From contig JNEU01000703.1 of the NCBI GenBank assembly GCA_000697475.1, positions 55,723 through 119,722 of the forward strand: a stretch of DNA of 64,000 bases. The letters run 5' to 3'. How positions within the stretch are numbered: position 1 is the first letter of the stretch; each line of letters starts with the position of its first letter. The notes under the pieces were generated by a model. That model worked only from the letters and a program-made list of their open reading frames with translations. It was not told the DNA's origin and did not search any database. This DNA is from Lichtheimia corymbifera B2541. Lineage: Eukaryota; Mucoromycota; Mucoromycetes; Mucorales; Lichtheimiaceae. This document shows, piece by piece, positions 1 through 11,683 of the stretch. The translations under genes and the position numbers were made by a program.

Positions 1-1346
1 TATTACCTTGACAGGGAATTCACCAGCAATGGTCTTTTCATGCAAAAGCATTTGGTAGCTCTCATTATCTTCCATAAGTGAGGCATTGACTTGTTGTAAG
101 CTGGCGAGTTCTTGTTCCAACCCATCCACACGCTGTGCTTGGGCCTCAGCTGTTGTCATGGCCTCGTGAAGCACCATCTTTTGTTGCTCCAGCTCAGCTT
201 TGAAATCGGCAATCAGCTTATCTTGCACCCGTATCTTGGCATCTCGTGCTGATACCCCATCAATGGTGGGTGTCGTTGTTGCTGTGCGCTCTTCCATAAG
301 TGGGCTCATGCCTATGCTGGGACCTCGCATGATTGCTATATACATACACAATGTCAATCATTGAGAACCTGGAATGTATATAAAAAGCATGATCGTTATT
401 TACATGGCTCGGATCGTGACCAAATGTTGGATGCCGTGGCACTACGAGCACGTCGTGGATGGCCGTTATTATGCCGACCTTGTGTTGCAAATCGCTTGAT
501 TTCGCTGGTCAAATCCGCTTCGCGCTGTTGCCATAGCAATCGATCGCTTTCATAATTCTGCAGCTAGATACATGAACAATAAAAAAAGACCGTGTGAATA
601 GATCGGCTGCAATCCCCTTACACCGGCATCTACACAACCCCCTTGTACCTCGTTCTCTAGTCGTTTTTCCAAGTCCTTGTTACGCTTTTTCAAAAGTTGG
701 TTATCCTTTTGAGCTTGAGCAAGGTCTTGTTCTTGTGCATAAATCTGAGATTCCATGCGCTCTTGCGCTTTTCGATACGTGTTATTGTCCTGCACAACCG
801 CCAATAGTTTCTAGGTTCATCATGATTTAGTACCATGCTGGTATGATGAAAATTGTCAAAATGTATATACCTTGCGTAAATGGTCGGCTTCTTTGCAGAG
901 CGTACGATATTGCTCCTTGGTATCTTCCATTTGCTGTCTGTGTTCCTAAGGAAGGTATAAGAAAAAGAGCAGTCAATAAGCGACTTGCAATATTTCCAAT
1001 GATTGCTCGACTTGTCTCCATCTCCTTTTTTATACGTCATGGTGGGATAACCACATATTTAGAAAGAAATATATGCGGTTGCTCGAGCAATAGCTCCAAT
1101 TTAAGAGCAGGTCGAGCTAAGCAAGGAGGAGGAGACAGCGAGAAAAAGAGCAGCGTATTGCAGCAGGGAGATGACTGAATGAAATACTTGCATATATTAT
1201 CGTCTCGTGATGAAGCTGAGGTAGCTGTACTTGAAGGATTTGGATAAGGTCTGACACATCCACCGAGAGCGTCTTTGAACAAGTACTAGTAGTACTACTG
1301 CTGTTGGTGTTGGGGCTCGTTGTAGTTGTCGTTGTGGCTGTAGCCA
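1..1346 (-). CDS. Long coiled-coil protein, partial (C-terminal part lies beyond the window edge)
   Basis: Exons read confidently are 479-563, 649-810, 871-945 and 7-335, all with GT-AG borders and consistent phase. A first exon starts at ATG 1346 (a Thr/Ser-rich leader, then a Leu/His-rich segment) and ends near 1190. The stretch 946-1190 probably holds one or two more short exons that I could not place. The protein is rich in Glu, Gln, Lys and Leu in heptad style. The exon at 7-335 ends at a GT donor, so the gene continues off the left edge. The segment around 20-60 (N-E-S-Y-Q-x-L-L-H-E-K-T) resembles fungal coiled-coil proteins annotated as up-regulated during septation, but this is recall, not a search. 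A likely role is cytoskeletal or septal scaffolding. An upstream TTG could extend the frame to 1353, but the ATG is preferred. Confidence 0.6.
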
Positions 1347-2198
1347 TTGTCAAAAGTGTAGGAGTCGGTGTGTGTGTGTGTGTATATATATATCAAGAAG
1401 AAAGCAAATGGGAGAGTAGATGTTTCTTTATATACGGGGATGGATGGGATAGTGACCGAAAAGAGCCAGGAGAAAAACGACACACAGCAAGAAAAGGGGT
1501 CCCGAGCTTGATGATTCGAGGTCAGAGTTAGGGAGAAGAAAGAGTAGAAGAATGAAAAGATGGAAAGAAGGCGTGAATTATAAGTAACAAAGTACACATT
1601 CACTTTCTTGTTTTAAACAAAAGGTACCCACATTGCATTGCATTTCCACTATTATTGCACCTTTGTGACCCAAGCGGGAAACGCCCGAGCTTAAAAATGG
1701 CCATCATCTCATCCCAAACATTCCGTAAAGTGCTCTCACAAGAAAAATGTATCATCCACTCTCGTATTCACATTATTCACATGTCCCAATATCCTTCTTC
1801 TCCTACGCCATATTCCCCATCCTCCTATTGTTCCATCACTACACCATCAAAGAGAGATAGAAAAGCGAATATGTGAATCAGCATTTGTGTTGTTGATCAC
1901 CTGCTACCGACTTGGCGCATGGTTACGTATGACAATGACAGCCCCAAGCCCTCATTATGATGCGCCTTTGCCGCTGAAACCATACATTCTGCATCATCTC
2001 GAGGCACACAACAGATTTTGATTGACGAAGACGGTAACACATCGTTCAGTGTATTTGCTTGTTTTGGTGGGTGATTTTGATGCAAGAGAGTATTCTAAAT
2101 ACAGTTCTACAATCGATCGCTTTACAAAAGGGGGTGTGTGGGATCGTATATCATAAGGCTGTTGTTGTTTGGATTGCTAGGATATTGTCGTAATGCTC
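1347..2198. other. Intergenic: promoter side of the coiled-coil gene and 3' side of tim10
   Basis: No supported gene. A (GT)n run at about 1366-1382 is followed by a TATATATA stretch to about 1392, and may form the core promoter of the leftward coiled-coil gene. Open frames at 1655-1876 (+) and 1897-2085 (-) show no family resemblance and no splice context. Confidence 0.5.
1366..1392. repeat. (GT)n/(TA)n microsatellite
   Basis: An alternating GT tract runs directly into alternating TA just upstream of the coiled-coil gene start at 1346. Confidence 0.85.
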
Positions 2199-2545
2199 TT
2201 ATTTGGGCATGTTGGCTTGACCCATCTGCTGCATCTTCTCGCCTACTTTTTGATACGAATCGAAAAACTTGGCAACACAACGGTCGATACACACAGCTTC
2301 ACTTTGCGTCAAGTCGTTGGCGTTGTATTCCTTGGAAATGCACTTTGAATGGCAAGAATCGACAATACTGAAGAGAGAGAGCGTCGCGTTTTGTGTCAGG
2401 CTGTTGCTGCTATATTGATGGTCACCAATCCCTTCTCTTACCGGTTGAACAAATCAGTCACCATGTCAAGTTCTTGTTCTGCCATGGCAATGTTTTGAGG
2501 ATTGACGGTCTGTTGACCTTGCATACCACCACCGAAGAAAGACAT
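2199..2545 (-). CDS. tim10: Tim10, small TIM chaperone of the mitochondrial intermembrane space
   Basis: Two exons, 2442-2545 and 2199-2367, give 90 residues, the usual size for the family. The twin CX3C motif is complete: Cys40-H-S-K-Cys44 and Cys61-I-D-R-Cys65, separated by 16 residues. The N-terminal helix carries the Tim10 signature A-E-x-E-L-D-M-V-T-D-L-F-N-R. From family knowledge, Tim10 forms a hexamer with Tim9, escorts hydrophobic carrier precursors from TOM to TIM22, and folds through Mia40-driven disulfides. The intron (2368-2441, GT-AG) falls right after the Phe-Asn-Arg of the first helix. One substrate class, mitochondrial carriers, is represented in this window by the gene at 35293-36884. 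Confidence 0.95.
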
Positions 2546-3355
2546 TGTGTAGTTGTGTAATAAAGACAAGTGAAGTGGGGTTCTTTTGACAGCTTTTGTT
2601 TTTGGTACCCAAAATCTCTGGTGGCACGTCACGAAGCATCACCCACCCACCCAGTCATCATCTTCAAATCCAACCTTTGATTGACCACTATTCAAGCCTT
2701 TATTGACTACATTTATGATGACCAGTTCCATTATGGAATACAATGTTGGCATGGAAATGCGTTGCTTGGCAACGAAAACGGACAACAATAACGAAGGATG
2801 GATCGGGATATACACGGCAAACGCCCAATAGTAATAGTACTACCACGCGACTCACCGGCATTGTCACCACCAGCATGCGTTCGATCTAGAACCCATTGAG
2901 AGGCACGCAGATATTTTAAATCGGCCCGAAGAGAAGGATGACAGCATGCAAGCGATACTGGGTACATCACGGGACGCCATCCGATCTCCTTATTCTTATG
3001 CTCTCATACGTAAAAGCACATAGAACTCAGTTAGTAACATCATTCTCATTATTAAACCTTGGTTCATTCATCTCTCTCGATCATAAATATAAGATAGCAT
3101 TTGATTTGTTGAAGAATATGTTATTATCCATCCCTTAGTCACACTTTTGCATACTGCGCTCTTTAATCATGGTTATCATGTGCTGTAATGAATTTGCATA
3201 ACGACGATCACTTTGTAAACTGTCATTGATCTCACACTAAGGCATGTCGGTCCAATGGATATGCGTCATCAGCAGCATTATTGTACATTGACTGACATTC
3301 AAGCATTGACGAGGAATAACATGTTGGCGTTACACACCTTGAAAAGTCGCGATTC
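2546..3355. promoter_or_regulatory. Divergent intergenic region between tim10 and the TMEM42-like gene
   Basis: This 810-bp gap separates two head-to-head genes and must hold both promoters. The open frames across it have no recognisable product. I saw no clear TATA box close to either start. Confidence 0.5.
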
Positions 3356-3907
3356 ATGTCTTTCATTCCCTTTGCTGTTCTCTCAGGCGTGTTTGCCTCT
3401 CTTTCCTCTGTATTTGCCAAACTCTTTTCAGACCAACGCACAGAACAATTCCATGATGCCATTGTACACTTTATTACCAACCAAGGGCTTCTCGATGCAC
3501 TTCCATTGACCATTGATACCAATGTACGCGCTCATTTGCTATCGACAACGATAACACCATCACCAACAACTCATCGATCTAGGTTTCTCTCTTGATATTA
3601 CGAGGTGTCTGCTTCGGGCTCATCTTTGTATGCAACTCACTCATGTGGACGTTATTCACCAAAGCGCTCAACTCTGCACCATCGTCAGTGCAGACGACTA
3701 CCGTCAACGGTGCTGTCAACTTTAGCGTCTCGGTAAGTTCCTATGCACATGTTGACAATGGCAGCTTCTAATTATGGTATATAGGCATTATTGGGATATC
3801 TGATATTTGATGAACCTCTTGCGCTTGGATGGTGGATTGGAGCTAGTATGATCTTGTTAGGAACCATTCTTCTATCTCGATCAGACAACAAGGCAAAACG
3901 AGACTAG
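3356..3907 (+). CDS. TMEM42/EamA-like small membrane transporter
   Basis: Three exons, 3356-3523, 3583-3732 and 3785-3907, all in phase 0 with GT-AG introns, give 146 residues. TMEM42 proteins are similarly short (about 160). Hydrophobic segments alternate with short loops. The conserved stretch around residues 70-85 has C-N-S-L-M-W-T-x-F-T-K-A-L, followed by P-S-S and a V-N-x-x-x-N-F pair, which match the EamA half-domain of TMEM42. The C-terminus has G-W-W-I-G-A and ends in a short basic tail (K-A-K-R-D). It belongs to the drug/metabolite transporter superfamily and probably works as a dimer because it carries only about four helices. The substrate is unknown. The start at 3356 gives the first hydrophobic helix immediately after Met. 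Confidence 0.8.
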
Positions 3908-3960
3908 GATCAGTGTATATTCCCCCTGTTTATTATCATCATCCAAAATACATTCCACGT

Positions 3961-4902
3961 TTATTGAGCGAGAAACTTGAGGATGGCATCAGCCAAGTGT
4001 GTTCCTGCGTCAAGAGGTACCATATGTCCAGCATGATCCATCATTTTAAATTGGCTATCAATCTGGTGTTGCTCGTTCAATTGTTGCCAAGCATGCATCA
4101 CCTTCACAGTGTGTTCATCTTGTGAGCCAGTGACTAGCAGTAATGGGAGTTTGAGTGGATTGGTATCAAATTGAGGTGGTATGGGATCCTTTGGAGTACA
4201 ACAAGGAAGAGGAGGAGGAGGAAGAGCATCAGCACAACTTCGCAAGGACTGGAATAATGTGACATCGCTGATGAGATCCATAGCACGAGCGGTTTCCTTG
4301 CGGTCATTTTCCTCAACAGCTGATGAGATGATGGCTTTTCTTGCGGCTTGCATAACATTTGGATCCATTGAAGATATACCACGATAGACATCCATCCATG
4401 AAATACGCGGCCAAATCATATTCACTGAGGGACATGCAATGGCAATCACACCTGCGATATCGTATCCCAATTGAAGCCACCTCGCTTTCTTATGATGGGC
4501 ACACACTTGAGCAAGCATACCACCCATTGAAAGTCCTCCAACGAATACACGCGTCGGGGCAGAGTTTGTGGCACCTCCGAATTTATCCTTGTTGAGCCAC
4601 TGAAGGACAGCATCCAAATCATTCGCCATGGATTCAAAGCTGACATGCATATCATCACCATCACCTTTTACTTGAGATTCGCCATGTCCTCTTAAATCCA
4701 GCGTCAAAACAGCATAGCCAGCATTGATTAACTTTGGGACAACCGAGTCGAAATGATAGTGATCGCCACCAGCACCATGCAGCAAGATCACGAGCGACGA
4801 TGATGATGGATGATCCTTGTCCAAAGAACCGCCAAAATAAATGAAAAGAGGAAGCGTCTCACCACTGGAGTCCTTAGTGAATGGAATGATATGGCGATTC
4901 AT
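3961..4902 (-). CDS. Alpha/beta-hydrolase (serine lipase/esterase type)
   Basis: Single exon of 313 residues. The fold signature is complete: oxyanion motif H-G-A-G-G at residues 42-46, D-L-R-G-H-G at 69-74, nucleophile elbow G-L-S-M-G with Ser125, likely acid Asp262 (S-Q-D-E-H) and base His293 (H-A-G-H). There is no signal peptide or transmembrane helix, so it is probably cytosolic. The cap region between about 165 and 245 carries a poly-Pro stretch and a pair of Cys. Family members include monoglyceride lipases, esterases and peptidases; the sequence alone does not separate these. Its 3' end lies 54 bp from the stop of the TMEM42-like gene in tail-to-tail arrangement. Confidence 0.9.
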   Translation of the reverse strand: MNRHIIPFTKDSSGETLPLFIYFGGSLDKDHPSSSSLVILLHGAGGDHYHFDSVVPKLINAGYAVLTLDLRGHGESQVKGDGDDMHVSFESMANDLDAVLQWLNKDKFGGATNSAPTRVFVGGLSMGGMLAQVCAHHKKARWLQLGYDIAGVIAIACPSVNMIWPRISWMDVYRGISSMDPNVMQAARKAIISSAVEENDRKETARAMDLISDVTLFQSLRSCADALPPPPLPCCTPKDPIPPQFDTNPLKLPLLLVTGSQDEHTVKVMHAWQQLNEQHQIDSQFKMMDHAGHMVPLDAGTHLADAILKFLAQ

Positions 4903-5125
4903 CGTATTTTAACGTTGCGAATGCTTTCATGGCTGCCATTTCATCACTTTTATCAAAAATGGCCTCTTTGTTCGATGTTTTTGGTAATGGCACCCTCTTT
5001 GTACACCATCTGAGTATAAAGGCCTGATACACAATGAAAACTCGTAGACTTGGATACCATGAAATCTCAATGTTGGAGGCTCTATTACTACTATCAACAA
5101 GCACCTTGCAACACCATCAGATACC

Positions 5126-5338
5126 ATGACGTTTGGGACAAATCCGGATAATCATTCAAACAACGATCAGCAGCAGCAGCAGCAGCAGCATCACTCTTTC
5201 ACAAGACGCCACAAACAACCATCAACAAACGTTTTCTTTCACGATGAGAAAAGCACACCCTGCATGTTGACACTACAAACAAATGATGATCCATGCATTG
5301 TATTTGCAATCCCGCCCTTGATTTGGCAACCACTATAG
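5126..5338 (+). CDS. Possible short ORF with a poly-Gln tract (70 residues)
   Basis: An ATG-initiated frame of 70 codons starts 223 bp upstream of the hydrolase start and runs the other way. It contains seven Gln codons (mostly CAG) at about residues 15-21, then two His. An AATAAA-like signal lies shortly after the stop, near 5361. No family is recognised. It may be a real small protein, a first exon, or a chance frame over a CAG repeat. Confidence 0.25.
   Translation: MTFGTNPDNHSNNDQQQQQQQHHSFTRRHKQPSTNVFFHDEKSTPCMLTLQTNDDPCIVFAIPPLIWQPL
5170..5190 (+). repeat. (CAG)n trinucleotide repeat
   Basis: Seven consecutive CAG units inside the short frame at 5126-5338. Confidence 0.8.
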
Positions 5339-7484
5339 TAGAACCATCCTTTCAACCAAGAATAAATGTGACCCTATGAAAAGTGTCGTTGTGTTATATT
5401 TTGGAGGGTGGGTATCTCTTCTACTGCAACCGGTTTTTTCCCTCCCGTAAAAAGAGCGACCGTCAGGCGCTCGTATGTGAAAGAAGAACACTCGATTTCT
5501 ACATACACGCTGACAATTGTCTCCTGCATGAATACATTTGCATATTTACACACTACATGGAACCCAGAACCAATACATATACGCCATGCAATGGAATGCA
5601 TGCTGCTGCGTATAGGCGACAAAACATACGGCTGTAGTAGCAGTAGTACTGCATTCGCTAGATCCATGTATACATAGGGTCATTTGATGTCCCAGCTTTT
5701 TTTATCAATGCACAGTACATACGAATCCAGGTAGGATGCAATTTTTAGGTTTTGACGAGAGGAGAGAGTAGGTTAAGGAAAAGCATGTGTAACTTGCATG
5801 TGAATTGAATTAGTCGCGTTGTGTTCTCTCCTCTATGGCACGCACACACACAAATCGGCTAATGCAACTTGTCAATCAATAAACGTTATTATTATACCGA
5901 CAACTCTCTTTGTTTTACCGCGTATATTCTTCTAACGTGACCTTACTGGATTTTGTGTATGGTGATCATGCAAGTAAGGGGGTTATAGATATGACAATAC
6001 TAGGGCGGTAAATGACGCTCCAAAATGATCATGTTGACCCGGTTACTACAGGTAATTCAGGTAAGCAGCAGGAGCTTCTTTTTCGTTGAAAGCGGGGAAA
6101 GGGGATGATTGAGGTAAATCAAGCACGATCATACACCTCCTTTACGAGACGACATTTCTTTTGCAGAAGCGATATGCAATCAATATCTTTTTTCTTTCTC
6201 AATGCGTGCACTTTGATCCACGAATATTAGGAGCATCAAAAACATAGCAGGGGCACTCAACTGTCACACACGCACACACACTTGCATCCACCTACTGTAT
6301 CGATTTTCTCTCTTTTCTTACTTGCAACATCTCGTCTCCTTGCTGTTGTTTTAGACGCGATCAAAAACGTATAGACCCCGCCAATCTTCGATCCAGTAGG
6401 TGACAACCCCTTGATAATGCCTGTAGCCAATCTACTACATGTCACTATCATGTATCGTTGATGATGCAGCAGTGTTCATGATCTATAAACATCCATCTGT
6501 GGGTAATGCACATGCATCAATCAACATTAAATGAGAAAACGAAAGCGAGAGAGAGAGCCAAGATCCTTCTATCGAAATCGACATGTTAGTATTGTTTCAT
6601 ATACATTGCAGAAGAGTAATAATATCAAAGGCAATTTATCGAAACAAGGTAGGTCACAATGTAGTATGCGTGATGCGTCGTCAATCTTGGTTCATGTGGT
6701 CTTGTATTGGCACGTTTTCTTGTCCATAGTGCCTAATTGGCAGCGGCAGCGGCAGCAGCAAGCATTCGGTTACGAAAAAGGCGTCCAAGGAGGATGGTGG
6801 TGATGAGGAGATCCTGGCGCAAAAAAGCAATTGAAGGGAGGAAAAAGTAAAGGGAGTATAGATGTCAACGGCCAGTTTGGATGGTGTTTTCCTATTCTGA
6901 TTACTGCCCGACGTATGATCCATCGCATTCAACCAACATCTCCTTAAAAGCAAGTTTTATCTCATCAACGAGAAAACTTGTAACTTTGTGAACGCTTCAA
7001 CTACACTTGTATCCACCTTGCCGACAATCTATCATGTCGATATTCCACCAAATAAAGCACCAAACAAATCAGCAAAGGGAAGCACATTTGTGTTTATTTC
7101 TTGGGCAGTCGTGTCAAAAAGATACCTCACCCCATACACAGCAGGAGATGTTAAATTCTGGATCAAGAAAGGGATAAAGAGGAGGGAAAGGCTCATGTTT
7201 CTGAGAGCGAGAGATTGAAAGGAGGAATAAACATCTTTTACTGTATAGCATGGTAAGGAGATGATGCGCAATCAAAGTATAGGCTGGAATCACTATGATC
7301 CTACTATCCCAACTTTGTCGTTTACCCCTTCCATCCCCACCCCCCTGGATGCTACTTTTTGTTCCATTTTTTCGTAGATGCTCTCCTCCTTGGGGATGCG
7401 ATAGATTTGTATATAAATACCATCCCTCATGTGTCATTTCTTTTTCATTCCATCCTCTGTTCTAACTTTTAATACTCACACATT
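5339..7484. other. Long stretch (2.1 kb) without a recognisable gene
   Basis: All open frames are short, lack family resemblance and lie on both strands without splice-consistent neighbours. The stretch has short CA/GA-rich runs (5845-5855, 6262-6285, 6539-6558). The last 300 bases serve as the promoter of the GPI-type protein gene. No tRNA, snoRNA or transposon ends were found by eye. Confidence 0.5.
7410..7418 (+). promoter_or_regulatory. TATA box of the GPI-type surface protein gene
   Basis: The sequence TATATAAAT lies about 70 bp before the ATG at 7485. It is followed by a pyrimidine-rich leader typical of strongly expressed fungal genes. Confidence 0.7.
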
Positions 7485-8220
7485 ATGAAATTCACTACTG
7501 CCTTTATCTCTGCTGCTCTTGTCGCACTTGCTTCAGCTCAAGCTCAACCTGCTGCTGGTGGTTCTCAACCTGCTGCCGGTGGTGGTAGTAGTGGTGGTGG
7601 TGCCATTGTTTCCATCACTGCGCCCTTGACTGGTACTGTCTATAAGGCTGGTACTAAGGCTCGTATTTCTTGGATCAACCCCAAGGTCGATACTATTCCC
7701 AAGATTGCTCTTGCTCGTGGTCCATCCACTGCTCTTCAACCCGTTGCCCAAATCGCTCAAAATGTCAATGCTGCCACTGGTAGCTACGAATGGGATATTC
7801 CTCAAGATTGTGAGAACGGCAAAGACTGTAAGTTTATCATTGTTTTTTTCATTGCCATAATCATCGAATGCTTACATTTCATTCTCTCTCTTTAAAGATG
7901 CCTTTGAGATTGGTGAATCTCCCAACCTTGCCTTTGCTGGTCCTTTCACTCTTGAAGGCTGCTCTGGTGGTGGTTTCTCTTCTGCTGGTTCCCCTGCTTC
8001 CGGTGCTAGTGGATCAGCAGCTCCTGCTCCTGCTGGTAGCAGTGGAAGCAGCCCTGCTGCCAGTGGCTCCTCTTCAGGTGCCACTCCAGCTTCGTCCTCG
8101 TCTTCTCACTCTGGTTCATCCTCATCGCCTGCTTCTGCAGAAGGTGCCGCTGGTCAAGTTAATCCCGGTGCTGCTGTTGCCGTCTTGGGTGGTTTGGCTG
8201 CTATTTACCAGCTTTTCTAA
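7485..8220 (+). CDS. GPI-anchored cell-surface protein with a Kre9/KNH-like Ig-type domain
   Basis: Two exons, 7485-7827 and 7898-8220, give 221 residues. A clear signal peptide (K-F-T-T-A-F-I-S-A-A-L-V-A-L-A-S-A) is followed by a Gly/Ser/Pro/Ala linker. A domain of about 95 residues comes next, with the I-x-I-T-x-P pattern, a W-x-N core and a closing Phe-x-L-E-G-C, as in Kre9/KNH1 N-terminal domains (Ser-Thr-rich GPI-anchored membrane family). The C-terminal third is Ser/Ala/Gly/Pro-rich and ends in a hydrophobic tail (A-V-L-G-G-L-A-A-I-Y-Q-L-F), consistent with a GPI-attachment signal. Codons are strongly biased to GGT, GCT and CTT, suggesting high expression, in keeping with the TATA box. 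It probably sits on the plasma membrane or in the wall; the exact role is unknown. Confidence 0.85.
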
Positions 8221-9291
8221 TTATCCCCTTTTCATCTCTTTTTACATACAACAACACAATGTTATACCTTTTCCCTCCCACCTTCATACATCTGAAGGTG
8301 TAGCATATTGTACTTAGTGAGTCTCGTCGCATTTCTTTCCGCTTTCCACACACAAACACACACACACACTCCCTATCCTCGATCGATTCTCTCTTTCTCT
8401 CTTCCGTTCATCCACAACGTTATAATCCTAGTACACCAATAACGAATAAAGAAACAAAAGAGAAGATAACTTGAAGATGATATTGATGACAGCAGCAGTA
8501 AACTCACAACAACATCTAGAAAAAGTGCACCATCAACAATGTCGATCATTGTTTGTTTGGTTGAATCCTACTACTACATGTGTAACAAAAATGTGCATGT
8601 ACTCGTCCATTTCCCTAAATCACACCCCTGGATGGTTTCTTTACTGTGAGATCTATCAAAACACCCCTTTTTTCTACATGTAGTGTCTCCTTTTCCTCTC
8701 TCCAGGGAGGGAAGTAAAGGGTGGGATATGGTTGCAATAGCCGTAGAAAGGGGAGAAAGGAAGGATGGTCGATGATAGGAAATGATGCATTGAGTATATA
8801 GGTTGCATCCAAGTTTACGTATGTAATTTGTGGCGAATTTTGATATCGTCAGTCGTTTCTTAATGAGAGGGCGCTCTTTTGCATATGTACCTCTACGCAT
8901 TTGTGTCGATCATCCCCATCCTCCGAATACGCCACATAGGTTTGATGATATTGCTATTGGATAGCCCAAGGCACTCGTGATGTCGTTGCCATGGATATTG
9001 TATCCAGTGCGATTCCACACAGCAGTCATGGCATGTGTTGTATAATTGTGGAATTCCCTTTACGAAAGCTTTCTGAGCAAGGATGATGATAATGGTATTT
9101 GATTTTATTTAGCTGATATGTAATTGGATGCACTATCGAATAATGAATCAGGCAAGCACAGCCATGCGAATGGGTGATGGTGGTGGTTGTAGTGGTAGTG
9201 TGTGGTAAGCGGAGCTCACTAGGTGACAGTCCAACCTTAATCGGCTTGAACACCAGCGGTTCTCTTTCTCCACTCTTCACTCGTCGTCATC
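8221..9291. other. Intergenic: 3' UTR of the surface-protein gene and promoter of clf1
   Basis: An AATAAA signal lies at 8445-8450. A CA-rich run is at about 8348-8370. The open frames at 8471-8683 (+), 8574-8900 (-) and 9026-9280 (-) have no recognisable product. Confidence 0.5.
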
Positions 9292-10039
9292 ATGGAATCG
9301 GGCAAGAATCCACGACCTCCAAAGGCAAATATACTTGAATCCAAGCGTGCATCTGGTCTAGGAAGCGTGTTGCTAATATATCCAATATACAACAGGTCAA
9401 GAACAAGAACCCAGCACCTGTGCAGATTACAGCCGAGCAGATCTTGCGTGAAGCCCATGATCGCCGACTTGAACCGACCCATTCGATTCCAAAGCAAAAG
9501 ATCAGCGATCTCGAAGAGCTTTCTGAATTTCGACAACGCAAGCGCAAAGAGTTTGAGGACAACATTCGAAAGAACCGACTCAACGTTAGCAACTGGTTGA
9601 AATATGCGTCTTGGGAGGAATCACAACAAGAGTTTCAGCGTGCACGATCAGTTTACGAACGCGCTCTTGACGTGGAGTGGCGTAACGGTGCTATTTGGTT
9701 GCGTTATGTGGAAATGGAAATGAAGAACCGGAACGTTATGCATGCACGCAACTTGCTCGACCGTGCTACGACCTTGTTACCGCGTATGAATCAGTTTTGG
9801 TACAAGTACACGTACATGGAGGAGATGCTTGGCGAAGTCCCAAAAGCACGCAACGTCTTTGAGCGCTGGATGAAATGGGAGCCTGATGAGGATGCATGGA
9901 TGGCCTATATCAAGATGGAATTGCGTTATGGAGAGGAGGCTCGTGCACAGGCTTTATATGAACGCTTTGTCAGTATTCATCCTGAACCCAAAAACTGGAT
10001 CAAATGGGCCAAGTTTGAAGAGGAACATAACAACATTGG

Positions 10040-10078
<39 letters not shown>

Positions 10079-11683
10079 ACCATCTTGATAAGTATCTAAC
10101 CTATGCATGATTTATAGATAAATGCCGCGAGATTTACACTGAAGCAATTCAATACATGGGTGATGACAAGTTGGATCAAAAGGTGTTGGTCGCATTTGCC
10201 AAGTATGAAATCAAGTTGAAGGAATACGAGCGTGCACGCGTCATCTTCAAGTATGGGTTGGATCGTTTGCCCAAGTCCAAGTCGCAATCACTTTACAACC
10301 AGTACACCAACTTTGAAAAGCAATACGGCAATCGAGAGGGAATTGAGGATGTGGTATTGGGCAAACGACGAGTACAATATGAAGAAGAGATTGAAGCCAA
10401 CCCCAAGAATTACGACGTATGGTTCGATTACGCAAAACTTGAGGAGTCTGCAGGCGAGATCGTCAGAGTGAGAGAAGTCTATGAACGAGCAATTGCACAA
10501 GTACCACCAGCCGATGAAAAGCGATTCTGGAGACGTTATATTTATTTGTGGGTCAATTATGCGTTATATGAGGAACTTGAAACAGAGGTAAGATATAAAT
10601 GCAGATAAGGGAATCAAGCTGGATATTGATGGCGTTGCTATTATTTTTATAGGATACCGAGCGTACGCGTGAGATCTACACAGAATGCCTCAAGCTTATC
10701 CCACACAAAAGATTCACGTTCGCCAAGATCTGGTTATTAGCAGCACAATTTGAGATTCGGCAACTCAATCTTCAAGGAGCTCGCAAGTTACTTGGACAGG
10801 CGATTGGCATGTGTCCCAAGAATAGGTTGTTCAAGGGGTATATTGAATTAGAGATGCAGGTAATTGGCATTTTCTCTCTCACTCTACATCCATACTGACG
10901 TGTGCATCATCTAGTTGCGTGAATTTGATCGATGTCGAACACTATACACAAAATTCCTTGAATACGATCCTGCCAATTGCTCTGCTTGGATCAAGTTTGC
11001 CGAACTGGAAAAACTTCTTGGAGAACAGGAGCGTTGCCGTGCCATCTTTGAACTTGCCATCTCACAACCGTCACTTGACATGCCCGAGCTCTTGTGGAAA
11101 GCCTATATCGGTACGTTGCATTCACGCTTTTGTGATGAAATCATGCTGACTTTTGTTTTTCATCACCACCAGATTTCGAAATCGAAGAAGAAGAATACGA
11201 GAACACACGCGACTTATACCTACGATTGTTGGAGCGCACCGAGCATGTCAAAGTCTACATCAGCTTTGCGCAATTTGAACTTTCAATACCTTACAAGAAC
11301 AACAGCGAGGAAGGCAATCGCAGAGCCCGCAAGATTTATGAGGATGCATACGACAATCTCAAAAAGAAAGAACTCAAAGAAGAGGTAGGTTGTGTGATAG
11401 CAGATGGTATTCAGCAACAATAATTAACACAATATATACTTAGCGCGTCATTCTGCTTGAAGCATGGAAGGAATTTGAAAAGGAACATGGCAACGAGGAA
11501 ACACAAAAGGTGGTCGAAGACAAGCTACCCAAGGTTGTGCGGAAGAGAAGAAAGGCTGCAGACTCCACAGAAGACAATATTATTTGGGAAGAGTACTTTG
11601 ATTACATCTTTCCTGATGATGAAGTGCAAAGCCGCAATCTTAAGTTCCTCGCTATGGCGCACGCATGGGCCAATAAGGATTAG
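9292..11683 (+). CDS. clf1: Clf1/Crooked-neck-like splicing factor (HAT-repeat protein)
   Basis: Seven exons: 9292-9324, 9396-10038, 10118-10587, 10653-10859, 10915-11110, 11173-11384 and 11444-11683, giving 666 residues; family members are about 670-690. The N-terminal block [14 protein letters not shown] is diagnostic of the family. It is followed by a chain of half-a-TPR (HAT) repeats with the W-x-x-Y/F-x-x-x-E pattern throughout. From family knowledge it is a scaffold of the Prp19-associated complex, needed for spliceosome activation. Intron 1 (9325-9395) appears to be GC-AG with donor GCAAAT; with GT donors the frame does not close unless the intron is only 29 nt. Intron 2 holds a (CT)16 tract. 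Confidence 0.95.
10046..10077 (+). repeat. (CT)16 microsatellite inside clf1 intron 2
   Basis: Perfect CT dinucleotide run a few bases after the GT donor of intron 2. It takes up close to half of the 79-nt intron. Confidence 0.95.

Noticed and set aside
7533..7805. 90-codon frame antisense to the GPI-type protein gene, rich in Thr and Ser
   Set aside because: It mirrors the strongly biased codons of the real gene on the other strand and has no separate promoter or family.
7868..8317. 149-codon Leu/Val-rich frame overlapping the second exon of the GPI-type protein gene
   Set aside because: It is an out-of-phase shadow of Gly/Ser/Ala codons. The spliced exon frame fits the signal peptide and GPI tail.
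9367..9395. A 29-nt GT-AG intron as an alternative for clf1 intron 1
   Set aside because: It is far below the shortest intron elsewhere in the window, and the extra residues it would add do not match the family. The 71-nt GC-AG intron fits better.
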